The position numbers and the translations under genes are program-made. DNA of 64,000 nucleotides from Sphingomonas sp. (GTDB lineage: Bacteria > Pseudomonadota > Alphaproteobacteria > Sphingomonadales > Sphingomonadaceae), in assembly GCA_021732445.1 (NCBI GenBank), contig JAKFUZ010000009.1, positions 124,001-188,000 of the forward strand, read 5' to 3'. This document shows positions 35,967-45,861 of this stretch, piece after piece; within the stretch, counting starts at the first letter, position 1, and each line of letters opens with the position of its first letter. A model generated the notes under the pieces. The model saw only the letters and a program-made list of their open reading frames with translations, did no database searches and was not told the origin of the DNA.

Positions 35967-37331
35967 ATGGCATCCGCAGCCGAGCAAATGGCCAACAGCA
36001 TCAGCTTTGCGAAATTCTCGCAGGCAACCGACCTCAAAAAGCGCCTCTGGTTCACCATCGGCGCGCTTATCGTGTTCCGCCTGCTGAGTTATGTGCCGCT
36101 GCCGGGCATCGACCCGACCGCGCTTGGCCTGCTCAGCCAGCAGACCAATGGCGGCGTGCTTGACCTGTTCAACAATTTTTCCGGCGGCTCGCTCAAGCGA
36201 ATGAGCCTGACGGCGCTTGGCGTGACGCCGTACATCACCGCCTCCATCGTTGTGCAACTGGCGACATCGCTGTCGCCAACGCTTGCCGCGATTAAAAAAG
36301 ATGGCGAGAGCGGGCGCAAGCGGCTGAACCAATATACCCGCTATGGAACGGTGCTGCTGACAGCGATCCAGGGTTATTTCATCGCAGCCGGGCTGGAAGC
36401 GTTCGGCGCGAGCCAGGGCGTGGCGGCGGTGGTGGAGCCGGGCATTACCTTCCGCATTGGCGCGGTTATCTCGCTGGTGGGCGGCACGATGTTCCTGATG
36501 TGGATTGGCGAGCAGATCACCAATCGGGGCATTGGGCAGGGCGTGTCGCTCATCATCATGGCGGGCATCGTCGCGAACATGCCGACGACGTTGTATAATC
36601 TGTTCGAGGGCGGTCGGTCCGGCTCGCTCGATCCGGTGCGGCTGGTCGGGATCATCGCGGCCGTTGTCATCCTGGTGTTGTTCATTTGCTTTATGGAGCG
36701 CGCGCAACGCCGCATCCTCATTCAATATCCCAAGCGCCAGACGCAGCGCGGCATGCAGGCCGACCGCAGCCATTTGCCCCTGAAAATCAACACGGCAGGT
36801 GTTATCCCGCCGATCTTTGCATCGTCGCTGCTGCTGATGCCGCTTACGATCACGCAGTTTGCGGGCAGCTATGTCTCTGGGCAAAGCACCTGGGGCGATT
36901 TCATCATCGGTCTCAACCAGTATCTTCAGCACGGCTCGCCCTTGTACATGGCGCTTTATGGCGCGGGCATTCTCTTCTTCTCGTTCTTTTACACAGCGGT
37001 GGTGTTCAACCCGGAAGAGACGGCGGAAAACCTGAAGCGCCATGGCGGGTTCATCCCCGGCATCCGGCCCGGCAAGAACACCGAGGTGTATTTCGACTAT
37101 GTGCTGACGCGCATCACCGTGATTGGCGCGGCCTATCTCGCGGTCATCTGCCTGGTGCCGGAATATCTGGTTTCGGCGCTTTCCATTCCCTTCTATCTCG
37201 GCGGGACTAGCCTGCTCATCGTTGTCAACGTAACCATGGACACGGTGACGCAAATTCAGAGCCACTTGTTGGCGCACCAATATGGTGATCTTATCAAGAA
37301 GGCGAAACTGAAGGGCGGGCGGCTCCGCTAA
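35967..37331 (+). CDS. secY: preprotein translocase subunit SecY
   Basis: The 454-residue channel protein of the Sec translocon, with ten membrane helices. The start region is MASAAEQMANSISFAKFSQA; the plug/helix 2 region PLPGIDPTALGLLSQQTNGG, the SLGVTPYITASI-like ALGVTPYITASIVVQLATSL, and the C-terminal GGTSLLIVVNVTMDTVTQIQ are conserved. The open frame extends eight codons upstream; the chosen Met is the family start. adk follows. Confidence 0.97.
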   Translation: MASAAEQMANSISFAKFSQATDLKKRLWFTIGALIVFRLLSYVPLPGIDPTALGLLSQQTNGGVLDLFNNFSGGSLKRMSLTALGVTPYITASIVVQLATSLSPTLAAIKKDGESGRKRLNQYTRYGTVLLTAIQGYFIAAGLEAFGASQGVAAVVEPGITFRIGAVISLVGGTMFLMWIGEQITNRGIGQGVSLIIMAGIVANMPTTLYNLFEGGRSGSLDPVRLVGIIAAVVILVLFICFMERAQRRILIQYPKRQTQRGMQADRSHLPLKINTAGVIPPIFASSLLLMPLTITQFAGSYVSGQSTWGDFIIGLNQYLQHGSPLYMALYGAGILFFSFFYTAVVFNPEETAENLKRHGGFIPGIRPGKNTEVYFDYVLTRITVIGAAYLAVICLVPEYLVSALSIPFYLGGTSLLIVVNVTMDTVTQIQSHLLAHQYGDLIKKAKLKGGRLR

Positions 37332-37369
37332 GAGGGCCAAACGCGAACGGACATGAGGGGCAGGGCGTC

Positions 37370-38017
37370 TTGAACATCATTCTCCTGGGACCGCCGGGGG
37401 CCGGCAAGGGCACCCAGGCAAGCCGGCTCCAGGCCGATCGCGGCATGGTGCAGCTTTCCACCGGCGACATGCTGCGCGATGCGGTGAAGGCGGGTACGGC
37501 GGTCGGGCGTAAGGCCAAGGCGGTGATGGAGGCCGGCGCGCTTGTCTCCGACGATATTGTCTCGGGCATCATCGGCGACCGGCTTGACGCGCCAGATACG
37601 GCGCAAGGCGTCATCTTCGATGGCTATCCGCGCACTGCCGCACAGGCGGCTTCGCTCGACATGCTGCTGGCCAGTCGCGGCCGCTCGCTCGATTATGTGA
37701 TTGAGCTTGACGTCAACGAAGACGCGCTGGTCGAGCGCATCGTCGGCCGCTTTTCGTGCGCCACCTGCGGCACCAATTATCACGATCGCTTCAACCAGCC
37801 CAAGGCGGACGGCGTGTGCGACGTGTGCGGGTCAACCAGCTTCAAGCGCCGGCCCGACGACAATGAGACGACCGTGCGCACGCGCATGGCCGAATATCGG
37901 GCAAAAACCGCCCCGATATTGCCGATTTACGAAGCGCGGGGCCTGGTGCGCCGGGTGGATGGCATGGCCGATATCGAGCATGTAAGCGGGGCAATCGCTG
38001 CCATATTGGGCGGCTGA
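37370..38017 (+). CDS. adk: adenylate kinase (zinc-LID type)
   Basis: Interconverts ATP, ADP and AMP. The 215-residue protein has the P-loop GPPGAGKGTQ at the start, STGDMLRDAV, and FDGYPRTAAQA. Its LID carries CATCG and CDVCG, so it binds structural zinc like the Gram-positive type. The only suitable start is TTG at 37370. It follows secY by 38 bases. Confidence 0.97.
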   Translation: MNIILLGPPGAGKGTQASRLQADRGMVQLSTGDMLRDAVKAGTAVGRKAKAVMEAGALVSDDIVSGIIGDRLDAPDTAQGVIFDGYPRTAAQAASLDMLLASRGRSLDYVIELDVNEDALVERIVGRFSCATCGTNYHDRFNQPKADGVCDVCGSTSFKRRPDDNETTVRTRMAEYRAKTAPILPIYEARGLVRRVDGMADIEHVSGAIAAILGG

Positions 38018-38083
38018 TCGCACCGGAAAGCATTGGCTTTCACGCCGCGTGCTGATTTTTGGCGCCGCACGCCGTGCCGCTGC

Positions 38084-38112
38084 TTGACAGGGGGCGGCGC
38101 CATCGATATTGA
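38084..38112 (+). promoter_or_regulatory. promoter of the rpsM-rpsK-rpoA-rplQ unit
   Basis: A perfect -35 TTGACA (38084-38089), 17-base spacer and TATTGA (38107-38112) lie in the 228-base gap after adk, 134 bases before rpsM. This is the best sigma-70-like promoter in the ribosomal cluster and suggests independent control of the alpha-operon genes. The remainder of the gap is the leader. Confidence 0.7.
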
Positions 38113-38245
38113 AAATGCAATCCGAAACTCCGGTTCCCGGCGGCGCGTGTTTGCGCTTGCCGGTATCGTGCGTTACGGGCGTCAACGCGATGAGATGGGG
38201 CGCGCGCAGCCATGCCGCACCCTGTGGAGCAGGAGAAACAGGTTC

Positions 38246-38614
38246 ATGGCACGTATAGCGGGTGTAAATATCCCGACCAACAAGCGCGTGGTAATCGCGC
38301 TCACCTATATCCATGGCATTGGCAACACCAAGGCCAAGGCGATCACGAGCAAGCTCGGCATTGCGCCGGAGCGCCGCGTGCAGGACCTGACCGATCAGGA
38401 AGTGCTGCAGATCCGCGAGACGATCGACGCCGATCACACTGTTGAGGGTGATTTGCGGCGTGAAACGTCCATCAACATCAAGCGGTTGATGGACCTTGCC
38501 TGCTATCGCGGCCTGCGCCATCGCAAGGGCCTGCCGGTTCGTGGCCAGCGCACGCACACCAATGCGCGCACCCGCAAGGGCAAGGCCAAGCCGATCGCCG
38601 GCAAGAAGAAGTAA
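38246..38614 (+). CDS. rpsM: 30S ribosomal protein S13
   Basis: A 122-residue S13: [40 protein letters not shown], and the basic C-terminal [20 protein letters not shown] that reaches the P site. AGGAG lies upstream of the start. Confidence 0.98.
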   Translation: MARIAGVNIPTNKRVVIALTYIHGIGNTKAKAITSKLGIAPERRVQDLTDQEVLQIRETIDADHTVEGDLRRETSINIKRLMDLACYRGLRHRKGLPVRGQRTHTNARTRKGKAKPIAGKKK

Positions 38615-38704
38615 ATCGCCCTATGACGGTCGGTTTACGCCGCCAGGGGCAGGCCGGAGGCCAGTTGCCTCTCCGGTTCCAGCATCAAGGATTAGGATTT
38701 CACC

Positions 38705-39094
38705 ATGGCACGCGAACCACAACGCCTTCGTCGGCGGGAGCGCAAAAACATCACCAGCGGCGTGGCGCATGTCAACGCCAGCTTCAACAACACCATGATA
38801 ACCATCACCGATGCGCAGGGGAATGCGATTTCCTGGTCGTCGGCGGGGATGATGGGTTTCAAGGGCAGCCGCAAGTCGACGCCATATGCAGCCCAGGTGG
38901 CGGCCGAAGACGCTGGCCGCAAGGCCGCCGAGCACGGCGTGCGCACGCTTGAGGTTGAAGTGAAAGGCCCCGGCTCGGGCCGCGAATCGGCTTTGCGCGC
39001 GCTGCAGGCGGTTGGCTTTCAGATCACTTCGATCCGCGATGTTACCTCGATCCCGCACAATGGTGTTCGCCCGTCCAAGCGTCGCCGCGTCTGA
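38705..39094 (+). CDS. rpsK: 30S ribosomal protein S11
   Basis: A 129-residue S11: [40 protein letters not shown], and the terminal [19 protein letters not shown]. It lies 90 bases after rpsM and 100 before rpoA, larger gaps than in the S10 and spc parts. Confidence 0.98.
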   Translation: MAREPQRLRRRERKNITSGVAHVNASFNNTMITITDAQGNAISWSSAGMMGFKGSRKSTPYAAQVAAEDAGRKAAEHGVRTLEVEVKGPGSGRESALRALQAVGFQITSIRDVTSIPHNGVRPSKRRRV

Positions 39095-39194
39095 ACCCGA
39101 CTGGCACGGCGCGCGGTTGATCGCGCGGCGCCGTTCAGTCTCTCACCGGCCGGAGCAGCGCCCTTAGCTCCCGCCCAAAACCAAGGGGAAGCCC

Positions 39195-40259
39195 GTGTCC
39201 GTCAATGCAAAGAACTGGCAGGAACTGAAGAAGCCAAACGCTCTGGAGCGCAAAGCCGGCGGCGATGGCAAGCGCAAGGCGACATTTGTTGCCGAACCGC
39301 TGGAGCGGGGCTTTGGCCTGACGCTCGGCAATGCCCTGCGCCGGGTGCTGCTGTCGTCGCTGCAAGGTGCCGCTGTCACCTCGATCAAGATCGAAAATGT
39401 GCTGCACGAATTTTCGTCGCTCGCCGGCGTTCGTGAAGATGTCACCGACATCGTGCTGAACGTGAAGCAAATTGCGTTGCGGATGCAGGGCGAGGGGCCA
39501 AAGCGGCTCCAGCTTTCGGCCACCGGGCCGGGGGAGGTCACCGCTGGCAACATCGCGGTTTCGGGCGATATTGAAGTGCTCAACCCGGCGCTTGTGATTT
39601 GCCACCTCGATGAGGGCGCGACGCTCAACATGGAACTGACGGCGGATGTCGGCAAGGGCTATGCCCCGGCCATCGTGAACCGCCCGGCCGATGCGCCGAT
39701 TGGCCTTATTCCGGTGGACGCGCTGTATTCGCCGGTGCGGCAGGTGTCGTACAAGGTGGAGAATACGCGCGTTGGCCAGGAGCTTGATTATGACAAGCTG
39801 ACGCTCACCGTCGAAACCGATGGCACGGTAACGCCCGACGATGCGGTCGCTTATGCCGGCCGCATCTTGCAGGACCAGCTTGCGCTGTTCGTGCATTTCG
39901 ATGAATCAGCCATTCCGCGGTCCATGGCGACGGGCGTTGCCGCGCCGGCCGACGCTGGCGATGTGTCGGGCGATGCCCAGCAGATCAACCGCTATCTGCT
40001 GAAGAAGGTTGACGAACTGGAGCTTTCGGTCCGCTCGGCGAATTGCCTGAAGAACGACAACATCATCTATATCGGCGATCTGGTGCAAAAGACCGAGGCA
40101 GAAATGTTGCGCACGCCCAATTTCGGCCGCAAGTCCTTGAACGAAATCAAGGAAGTGCTGTCGTCCATGGGCCTGCGGCTCGGCATGGAAATCCCCGGCT
40201 GGCCACCTGAGAATATCGAGGAAATGGCCAAGAAGCTGGAGCAGGAAATCATGGGCTGA
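39195..40259 (+). CDS. rpoA: RNA polymerase alpha subunit
   Basis: The 354-residue alpha subunit. The N-terminal dimerisation domain has [25 protein letters not shown] and the C-terminal domain has [22 protein letters not shown] [20 protein letters not shown] for UP-element and activator contacts. It starts with GTG at 39195 after AAGGGGAAG. A 212-base gap separates it from rplQ. Confidence 0.97.
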   Translation: MSVNAKNWQELKKPNALERKAGGDGKRKATFVAEPLERGFGLTLGNALRRVLLSSLQGAAVTSIKIENVLHEFSSLAGVREDVTDIVLNVKQIALRMQGEGPKRLQLSATGPGEVTAGNIAVSGDIEVLNPALVICHLDEGATLNMELTADVGKGYAPAIVNRPADAPIGLIPVDALYSPVRQVSYKVENTRVGQELDYDKLTLTVETDGTVTPDDAVAYAGRILQDQLALFVHFDESAIPRSMATGVAAPADAGDVSGDAQQINRYLLKKVDELELSVRSANCLKNDNIIYIGDLVQKTEAEMLRTPNFGRKSLNEIKEVLSSMGLRLGMEIPGWPPENIEEMAKKLEQEIMG

Positions 40260-40471
40260 GCTTGGCAGCCGGGGATTGGCGCCGCTTATCCCGGGTTGAT
40301 GGCCAGGCGCGGTCGGCCTCGCGCAGCGACGACCGGCGACACTGCGTTGCCGGACGCGCCGGAATTGATGGGCCCCGGTGCGTATCGGGGTGGCGGAAAC
40401 ATCGGTGGGCCACCGTCCCCACCTGGATCGGGGTACCTTGTCCGGCCCCCCTACGAACGAAGGAAATCATC
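40260..40471 (+). other. rpoA-rplQ spacer with possible RNA structure
   Basis: An unusually long spacer within an operon, rich in self-complementary GC words (CCCCGGTGCGTATCGGGG, and CGGTGG-G-CCACCG). It may hold a regulatory structure or merely be GC-rich spacer. No gene was seen. Confidence 0.3.
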
Positions 40472-40894
40472 ATGCGTCATCGCGTTGGCGGTCGTAAACT
40501 CTCGCGGACCTCGGCCCACCGCACTGCCCTGTTCCGCAACCAGGCGGCAGCGCTCATCAAGCATGAGCAGATCGTGACAACGGTCGCCAAGGCAAAGGAG
40601 CTTCGGCCCTATGTCGAAAAGCTCATTACGCTGGCCAAAAAGGGTGGTTTGTCGAACCGCCGCCTGGCGATGGCGCGGCTGCTTGACGAGACGCAGCTCG
40701 CCAAGCTGTTTGACACGCTTGGAGCGCGTTATGCCGACCGCAATGGCGGCTATACCCGCATCATCAAGACCGGGCCTCGCGCAAGCGATGCCTCGCTGAT
40801 GGCGATCATTGAATTTGTCGATCGCGACGTGTCCGCCAAGGGGCAGGATTCCGGGCCTGTCATGGGCGATGGGGATTTCGATCAGGCGGCCTGA
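40472..40894 (+). CDS. rplQ: 50S ribosomal protein L17
   Basis: A 140-residue L17: [40 protein letters not shown], and [20 protein letters not shown]. It is the last gene of the ribosomal cluster and is followed by a good terminator. Confidence 0.98.
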   Translation: MRHRVGGRKLSRTSAHRTALFRNQAAALIKHEQIVTTVAKAKELRPYVEKLITLAKKGGLSNRRLAMARLLDETQLAKLFDTLGARYADRNGGYTRIIKTGPRASDASLMAIIEFVDRDVSAKGQDSGPVMGDGDFDQAA

Positions 40895-40944
40895 CCGGCC
40901 CGTCATGGCCGCGGCCGTTGCACCGGCCGGCACACCGGCTTGAG

Positions 40945-40979
40945 AAAGGAGTCGCGCCTGTTAGGGTGCGGCTCCTTTT
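40945..40979 (+). terminator. intrinsic terminator of the rpoA-rplQ unit
   Basis: AAAGGAGTCGC pairs with GCGGCTCCTTT (one G-U pair) over 11 base pairs and continues into a T run. It is placed right after rplQ. The prolyl oligopeptidase start follows at 41002, so that gene probably has its promoter overlapping or just beyond this hairpin. Confidence 0.85.
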
Positions 40980-41001
40980 GATCGTTACGGAGCCTTTGCC
41001 C

Positions 41002-43182
41002 ATGCGCCGCGCCCTGTTGCTCACCCTGTTTACCACCCCGCTCCCCGCACTTGCCGCCCCGTTTCCGGAGACCACGACCCAGATGACCGCCGCTGCGACT
41101 GCGCCCGAGGCTGTGCCGCTCCGCTATCCGCAGACGCGACGGGTCGATCAGGTCGATGAACAATTCGGCATCAAGGTCGCTGATCCCTATCGCTGGCTTG
41201 AAAATGATGTCCGCACCGATGCCGAGGTGCGTGCCTGGGTGGATGCGGAAAATGCCGTGACCAACAGCTATCTGGCGACGCTTCCCGGCCGCAAGGTGTT
41301 TGAGGAGCGGATGAAGACGCTGTTCAATTATGAGCGGTTCGGCCTGCCGGTGAAAAAGGGCGGGCGCTATTTCTACAGCCATAATTCGGGCCTCCAGAAC
41401 CAGGCCGTGCTGTTCGTGCGCGACAGCCTGGATGGTGCAGGGCGTCAACTCATCGACCCCAACACCTGGGCCAAGGACGGCGCGACGGCACTTGCCGAAT
41501 GGACACCATCTGAAGATGGCAGCAAGCTGCTCTATGCCGTGCAGGATGGCGGCACCGACTGGCGCACGGTCAAGGTGCTTGATGTGAACACAGGCGCTGT
41601 GCTGCCCGATTCGGTCGAGTGGGTGAAATTTTCCAACCTTTCCTGGGCAAAGGACGGATCGGGCTTTTACTATTCCGGCTTTCCGGCACCTGCGAGCGGC
41701 GAAAAGTTTCAGGCGCTGAACGAAAATCAAAAGGTGTTTTTCCATCTTCTTGGCACGCCGCAGTCAGCCGACCGGCTGGTCTATGCAACGCCCGACCAGC
41801 CCAAGCGCGGGCACGGCACCGGTGTGACGGACGATGGCAAATGGCTGGTCATCACCACAACCGAAGGGACCGACAACCGGTTCGAGATAACCGTGCTTGA
41901 CCTGACACGGGCTTCGGCCACCCCGCGCACCGTCTTCAAGGGTCTTGAAAATCGCTGGAGCCTGGCGGGCAATATGGGCAGCAAATTTTATTGGGTGACA
42001 AACAAGGGCGCGCCGCGATCCCGCATTGTGATGACCGATCTGGCCGCCCCGGGCGAGTTGGTGCTGACCGAGATCGTGCCGGAAGACGCATCGGTGCTGG
42101 AAGAGGCGGGCATTGTCGGCGGGGTGCTGATCGCCGATTATCTGGTCGATGTGAAGGGCGAGGTGCGGCGTTATGCGCTTGACGGCAAGCCGCTTGGCAA
42201 GGTGCCGTTGCCGGGCATCGGATCGGTCGGCGGGTTTGGTGGCACCGACACCGACCCCGAGACATTTTTCTCGTTTACCAGCTACAACACGCCGTCGACC
42301 ATCTATCGCTATGACGCGCACACGCAGCAGGCAACCATCTGGGCGGCGCCAAAGGTGGCCTTCAACCCGGCCGATTACATAGTCGAGCAGAAATTCTATG
42401 CCTCGAAGGATGGTACGCGGGTGCCAATGTTCGTCGTCCACAAAAAGCGCCTCGGCGCCGGCCCGCAGCCAACGCTGCTCTATGCCTATGGCGGGTTCAA
42501 CATCCCCTCGCTTCCCGGCTTTTCGGCCACCCGGCTGGCGTGGATGGAGCAGGGCGGGGTGCTCGCCGTCGCCAACATCCGCGGCGGCGGGGAATATGGC
42601 AAGGCGTGGCACAATGGCGGTCGCCTGGCCAACAAGCAGAATGTGTTCGACGACTTTATCGCGGCCGGTGAATATCTGATCGCTCAGGGAATTACGTCGA
42701 AGGACAGGCTCGCCATTCAGGGCGGCTCGAATGGCGGGCTGCTGATCGGCGCCGTCGTCAATCAGCGGCCGGACCTGTTTGCCGCCGCCCTGCCGCAGGT
42801 GGGGGTGATGGACATGCTGCGGTTCGACCGGTTCACTGCCGGGCGTTATTGGGTGGATGATTATGGCTATCCGTCGAAGGAAGGCGATTTCCGGGTGCTC
42901 TACGCCTATTCACCCTATCACAATGTGCGCGGCGGGCGGGATTATCCCGCGATTCTGGCGACGACCGCCGATACCGACGATCGCGTGGTGCCGGGCCACA
43001 CGTTCAAATACACAGCGGCCATCCAGGCTGCTGACATTGGCGCCAAGCCGCATCTGGTGCGCATTGAAACGCGCGCCGGGCATGGCAGCGGCAAGCCGAC
43101 GGAAAAGGTGATCGAGGAAGCGGCTGATTTATGGGCGTTTGCCGCCAAATGGACCGGGCTGGCAGTGTCCCCGGCCAGGTAA
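41002..43182 (+). CDS. prolyl oligopeptidase family serine peptidase (S9)
   Basis: A 726-residue peptidase that cleaves after proline in short peptides. It has a signal peptide (MRRALLLTLFTTPLPALA), so it is probably periplasmic. PQTRRVDQVDEQFGIKVADP YRWLE begins the propeller domain. The catalytic Ser is in QGGSNGGLL (about residue 576), the Asp in TADTDDRV, and the His in RAGHGSG (about 694). Length and motifs are those of prolyl endopeptidase. ACGGAG precedes the start at 41002. Confidence 0.95.
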   Translation: MRRALLLTLFTTPLPALAAPFPETTTQMTAAATAPEAVPLRYPQTRRVDQVDEQFGIKVADPYRWLENDVRTDAEVRAWVDAENAVTNSYLATLPGRKVFEERMKTLFNYERFGLPVKKGGRYFYSHNSGLQNQAVLFVRDSLDGAGRQLIDPNTWAKDGATALAEWTPSEDGSKLLYAVQDGGTDWRTVKVLDVNTGAVLPDSVEWVKFSNLSWAKDGSGFYYSGFPAPASGEKFQALNENQKVFFHLLGTPQSADRLVYATPDQPKRGHGTGVTDDGKWLVITTTEGTDNRFEITVLDLTRASATPRTVFKGLENRWSLAGNMGSKFYWVTNKGAPRSRIVMTDLAAPGELVLTEIVPEDASVLEEAGIVGGVLIADYLVDVKGEVRRYALDGKPLGKVPLPGIGSVGGFGGTDTDPETFFSFTSYNTPSTIYRYDAHTQQATIWAAPKVAFNPADYIVEQKFYASKDGTRVPMFVVHKKRLGAGPQPTLLYAYGGFNIPSLPGFSATRLAWMEQGGVLAVANIRGGGEYGKAWHNGGRLANKQNVFDDFIAAGEYLIAQGITSKDRLAIQGGSNGGLLIGAVVNQRPDLFAAALPQVGVMDMLRFDRFTAGRYWVDDYGYPSKEGDFRVLYAYSPYHNVRGGRDYPAILATTADTDDRVVPGHTFKYTAAIQAADIGAKPHLVRIETRAGHGSGKPTEKVIEEAADLWAFAAKWTGLAVSPAR

Positions 43183-43265
43183 CGGCGCCGCACAGGCGCC
43201 TGAGCGAATAGCGATACGGCGTCGTTAGGGTCTTTTCTGGCGGCGCCCTTCTGCTATCTGGGCCC

Positions 43266-44843
43266 ATGACCCACACCGCAGCCCCTGGCGACTCCATGCT
43301 GATTGTCGATTTCGGCAGCCAGGTAACGCAATTGATCGCCAGGCGCGTGCGCGAGGCGGGCGTCTATTCCGAAATCGCGCCGTTCAACGCCGCCGCTGAG
43401 GCATTTGCGCGGATGAACCCCGGCGGCGTCATCCTGTCGGGTGGCCCGGCCTCGGTGCTGGAGGCGCACAGCCCGCGCGCGCCGGACATTGTGTTCGACA
43501 GCGGCGTGCCCGTGCTTGGCATCTGCTATGGCCAGCAAACGATGATGGCGCAGCTTGGCGGCGCGGTGACGCCTGGCGACGCGGGCGAATTTGGCCATGC
43601 CTTTGTTGCGGTGCAGGACCGGTGCACGCTGTTTGACGGTTTGTGGGCCGAGGGTGAAACGCACCAGGTGTGGATGAGCCACGGCGACAAAGTGACAGCG
43701 CTTGCGCCCGGCTTTCGCGTGGTCGCGAGCAGTGCCGGTGCGCCCAATGCAGTGATTGCCGATGACGCGCGGCGCTATTACGCGACGCAGTTTCACCCCG
43801 AAGTGGTCCACACGCCCGATGGTGCCCGGCTGATCGCCAATTTCGCGCGCCACGTCTGCGGACTTGCCGGTGACTGGACGATGGCCGAGTTTCGCCACAC
43901 GAAAATCGCTGAAATCCGAGCGCAGGTCGGCGTTGGCCGGGGCGGGGGCCGGGTCATTTGCGGGCTTTCGGGCGGGGTGGATTCGGCGGTCGCCGCCGTC
44001 CTCCTCCACGAGGCGATTGGCGAGCAACTGACCTGCGTGTTCGTTGACCACGGCCTGATGCGAAGCGGCGAAGCCGAGCAGGTGGTGGGCCTGTTCCGCG
44101 ACCATTATAATATTCCACTGGTGCATATGAATGCCGAGGCGCTGTTCCTGAATGGCCTGGCCGGCCTGACCGACCCAGAGGCCAAGCGCAAGTTCATCGG
44201 CAAAACCTTTATCGACGTGTTCGAGGATGAAGCAAAAAAAATCGGCGGCGCGGCCTTTCTCGCGCAGGGCACGCTCTATCCTGATGTTATCGAGAGCGTG
44301 AGCTTTACCGGCGGGCCAAGCGTTACCATCAAAAGCCACCACAATGTCGGCGGGCTGCCGGAACGGATGAACATGCAACTCGTGGAACCGTTGCGCGAAT
44401 TGTTCAAGGATGAGGTGCGGGTGCTGGGCCGCGAGCTTGGCCTGCCCGAGATTTTTGTCGGGCGTCATCCGTTTCCAGGGCCAGGGCTTGCGATCCGCAT
44501 TCCCGGCGAAGTGACCAAGGCGCGGTGCGACATTTTGCGCAAGGCCGACGCGATTTATCTGGAGGAAATCCGCAACGCCGGGCTGTACGACGCCATTTGG
44601 CAGGCGTTTGCGGTGCTGCTCCCGGTGCGCAGCGTGGGGGTGATGGGCGACGGGCGCACCTATGATTATGTGCTGGCGCTGCGCGCGGTAACCTCGACCG
44701 ACGGGATGACGGCAGTCGCCTTTGAATTTCCCGGCGGGTTCCTGCCGCGGGTTGCAACCCGCATCGTCAACGAAGTGCGCGGCATCAACCGCGTGACCTA
44801 TGACTATACGTCCAAGCCGCCGGGCACCATCGAGTGGGAATGA
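43266..44843 (+). CDS. guaA: GMP synthase (glutamine-hydrolysing)
   Basis: Makes GMP from XMP using glutamine. The 525-residue protein has a class I glutaminase domain ([16 protein letters not shown] with the catalytic Cys; TQFHPEV with the His), the ATP-pyrophosphatase P-loop SGGVDSAV, and the C-terminal dimerisation domain ([16 protein letters not shown] [20 protein letters not shown] and [10 protein letters not shown]). Standard length and ending. Confidence 0.97.
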   Translation: MTHTAAPGDSMLIVDFGSQVTQLIARRVREAGVYSEIAPFNAAAEAFARMNPGGVILSGGPASVLEAHSPRAPDIVFDSGVPVLGICYGQQTMMAQLGGAVTPGDAGEFGHAFVAVQDRCTLFDGLWAEGETHQVWMSHGDKVTALAPGFRVVASSAGAPNAVIADDARRYYATQFHPEVVHTPDGARLIANFARHVCGLAGDWTMAEFRHTKIAEIRAQVGVGRGGGRVICGLSGGVDSAVAAVLLHEAIGEQLTCVFVDHGLMRSGEAEQVVGLFRDHYNIPLVHMNAEALFLNGLAGLTDPEAKRKFIGKTFIDVFEDEAKKIGGAAFLAQGTLYPDVIESVSFTGGPSVTIKSHHNVGGLPERMNMQLVEPLRELFKDEVRVLGRELGLPEIFVGRHPFPGPGLAIRIPGEVTKARCDILRKADAIYLEEIRNAGLYDAIWQAFAVLLPVRSVGVMGDGRTYDYVLALRAVTSTDGMTAVAFEFPGGFLPRVATRIVNEVRGINRVTYDYTSKPPGTIEWE

Positions 44844-44940
44844 TCGCCTCGCGCGGGATATCCGTTTGCGATGGCAATCCGTTGCCAAGTCGCTAATCTG
44901 CCTGCCAGTTTAGGGGCGGCCGCGGGGCCATGGAGGATCG

Positions 44941-45861
44941 ATGACGGCGCTAGTTCTTGACCGGGTCACCAAGAATTTTGGCGCCAAGCGGGCGGTTGAC
45001 GAGCTGAGTTTTTCGGTGGCGGACGGACAGGTGTTTGGCTTTCTTGGCGGCAACGGCGCCGGCAAGACGACATCGCTGCGCATGGTGCTCGATATCATCC
45101 GGCCCGACAGCGGCAGCATTTCCGTGCTTGGCCGCGCCCCAGGCCGCGACAACGCCCGTGCGCTTGGCTTTCTTCCCGAAGAGCGCGGCCTTTATCGCAG
45201 CATGACCGCGCTCGATACGATCGCCTATTTCGGCCAGTTGAAGGGCATGACGACAGGCGATGCCCGGCGCGAGGGCAAGGCCTTGCTTGAGCGGTTCGGG
45301 CTGGGTGCTGATGCCAGGACCAAGGTCGAAAAGCTTTCCAAGGGCATGGCGCAAAAGGTGCAGCTTGCCGCCGCAATCGTCAATGCGCCGCGCCTTGTCA
45401 TCCTGGACGAGCCGTTTTCAGGGCTTGATCCGGTCAACCAGGGGTTGCTTGAAGACGAGGTGCTGCGGCTGGCGCGTGCCGGCGCCACCGTGATCTTTTC
45501 CACCCATGTCATGCAGCATGCCGAGCGCTTGTGCGACCGGCTGCTGCTGATTGCGCGGGGCAAGAAGGTGTTTGAAGGCACGCAGGACGAAGCGCGGGGC
45601 GCGCTGCCAGCGCGGCTCAGCATCGTTTCCCAAAAGTCGCCGGTCGGTGCAGCTGGTGTCGCCCGAGCGGAACCCGAGGGCGTGGCAGATGCCGGCGGCT
45701 GGCAGCGCTGGCGGGTGCAGCTTTCGCCGGGCAGCCAGGCGGGCAGCGTGCTGGAAGCCTTTACGCAGTCAGGCTTTGCGCTGCGGCAGTTCGACGAACG
45801 GCGGCCAAGCCTGCACGATGCTTTCATCCACCTTGTTGGCCCGCAGGAGGTGCCGGCATGA
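44941..45861 (+). CDS. ABC transporter ATP-binding protein (NatA-like)
   Basis: A 306-residue ATPase with Walker A GGNGAGKTT, Walker B VILDEPFSGLDP and switch His in STHVMQHAERLC. The signature is KLSKGMAQK rather than LSGGQ, as is usual in the DUF4162-type exporters. The C-terminal 80 residues match that DUF4162 extension. It overlaps the permease gene by four bases, forming a two-gene exporter. The substrate is unknown, possibly sodium or a drug. Confidence 0.92.
   Translation: MTALVLDRVTKNFGAKRAVDELSFSVADGQVFGFLGGNGAGKTTSLRMVLDIIRPDSGSISVLGRAPGRDNARALGFLPEERGLYRSMTALDTIAYFGQLKGMTTGDARREGKALLERFGLGADARTKVEKLSKGMAQKVQLAAAIVNAPRLVILDEPFSGLDPVNQGLLEDEVLRLARAGATVIFSTHVMQHAERLCDRLLLIARGKKVFEGTQDEARGALPARLSIVSQKSPVGAAGVARAEPEGVADAGGWQRWRVQLSPGSQAGSVLEAFTQSGFALRQFDERRPSLHDAFIHLVGPQEVPA

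Noticed and set aside
35880..37340. Long open frame antisense to secY
   Set aside because: Shadow of a certain gene in GC-rich DNA; low-complexity composition and no recognisable domain.
43254..44888. Open frame of about 544 codons antisense to guaA
   Set aside because: guaA is complete on the plus strand; the antisense product is His/Arg-rich with no motif.
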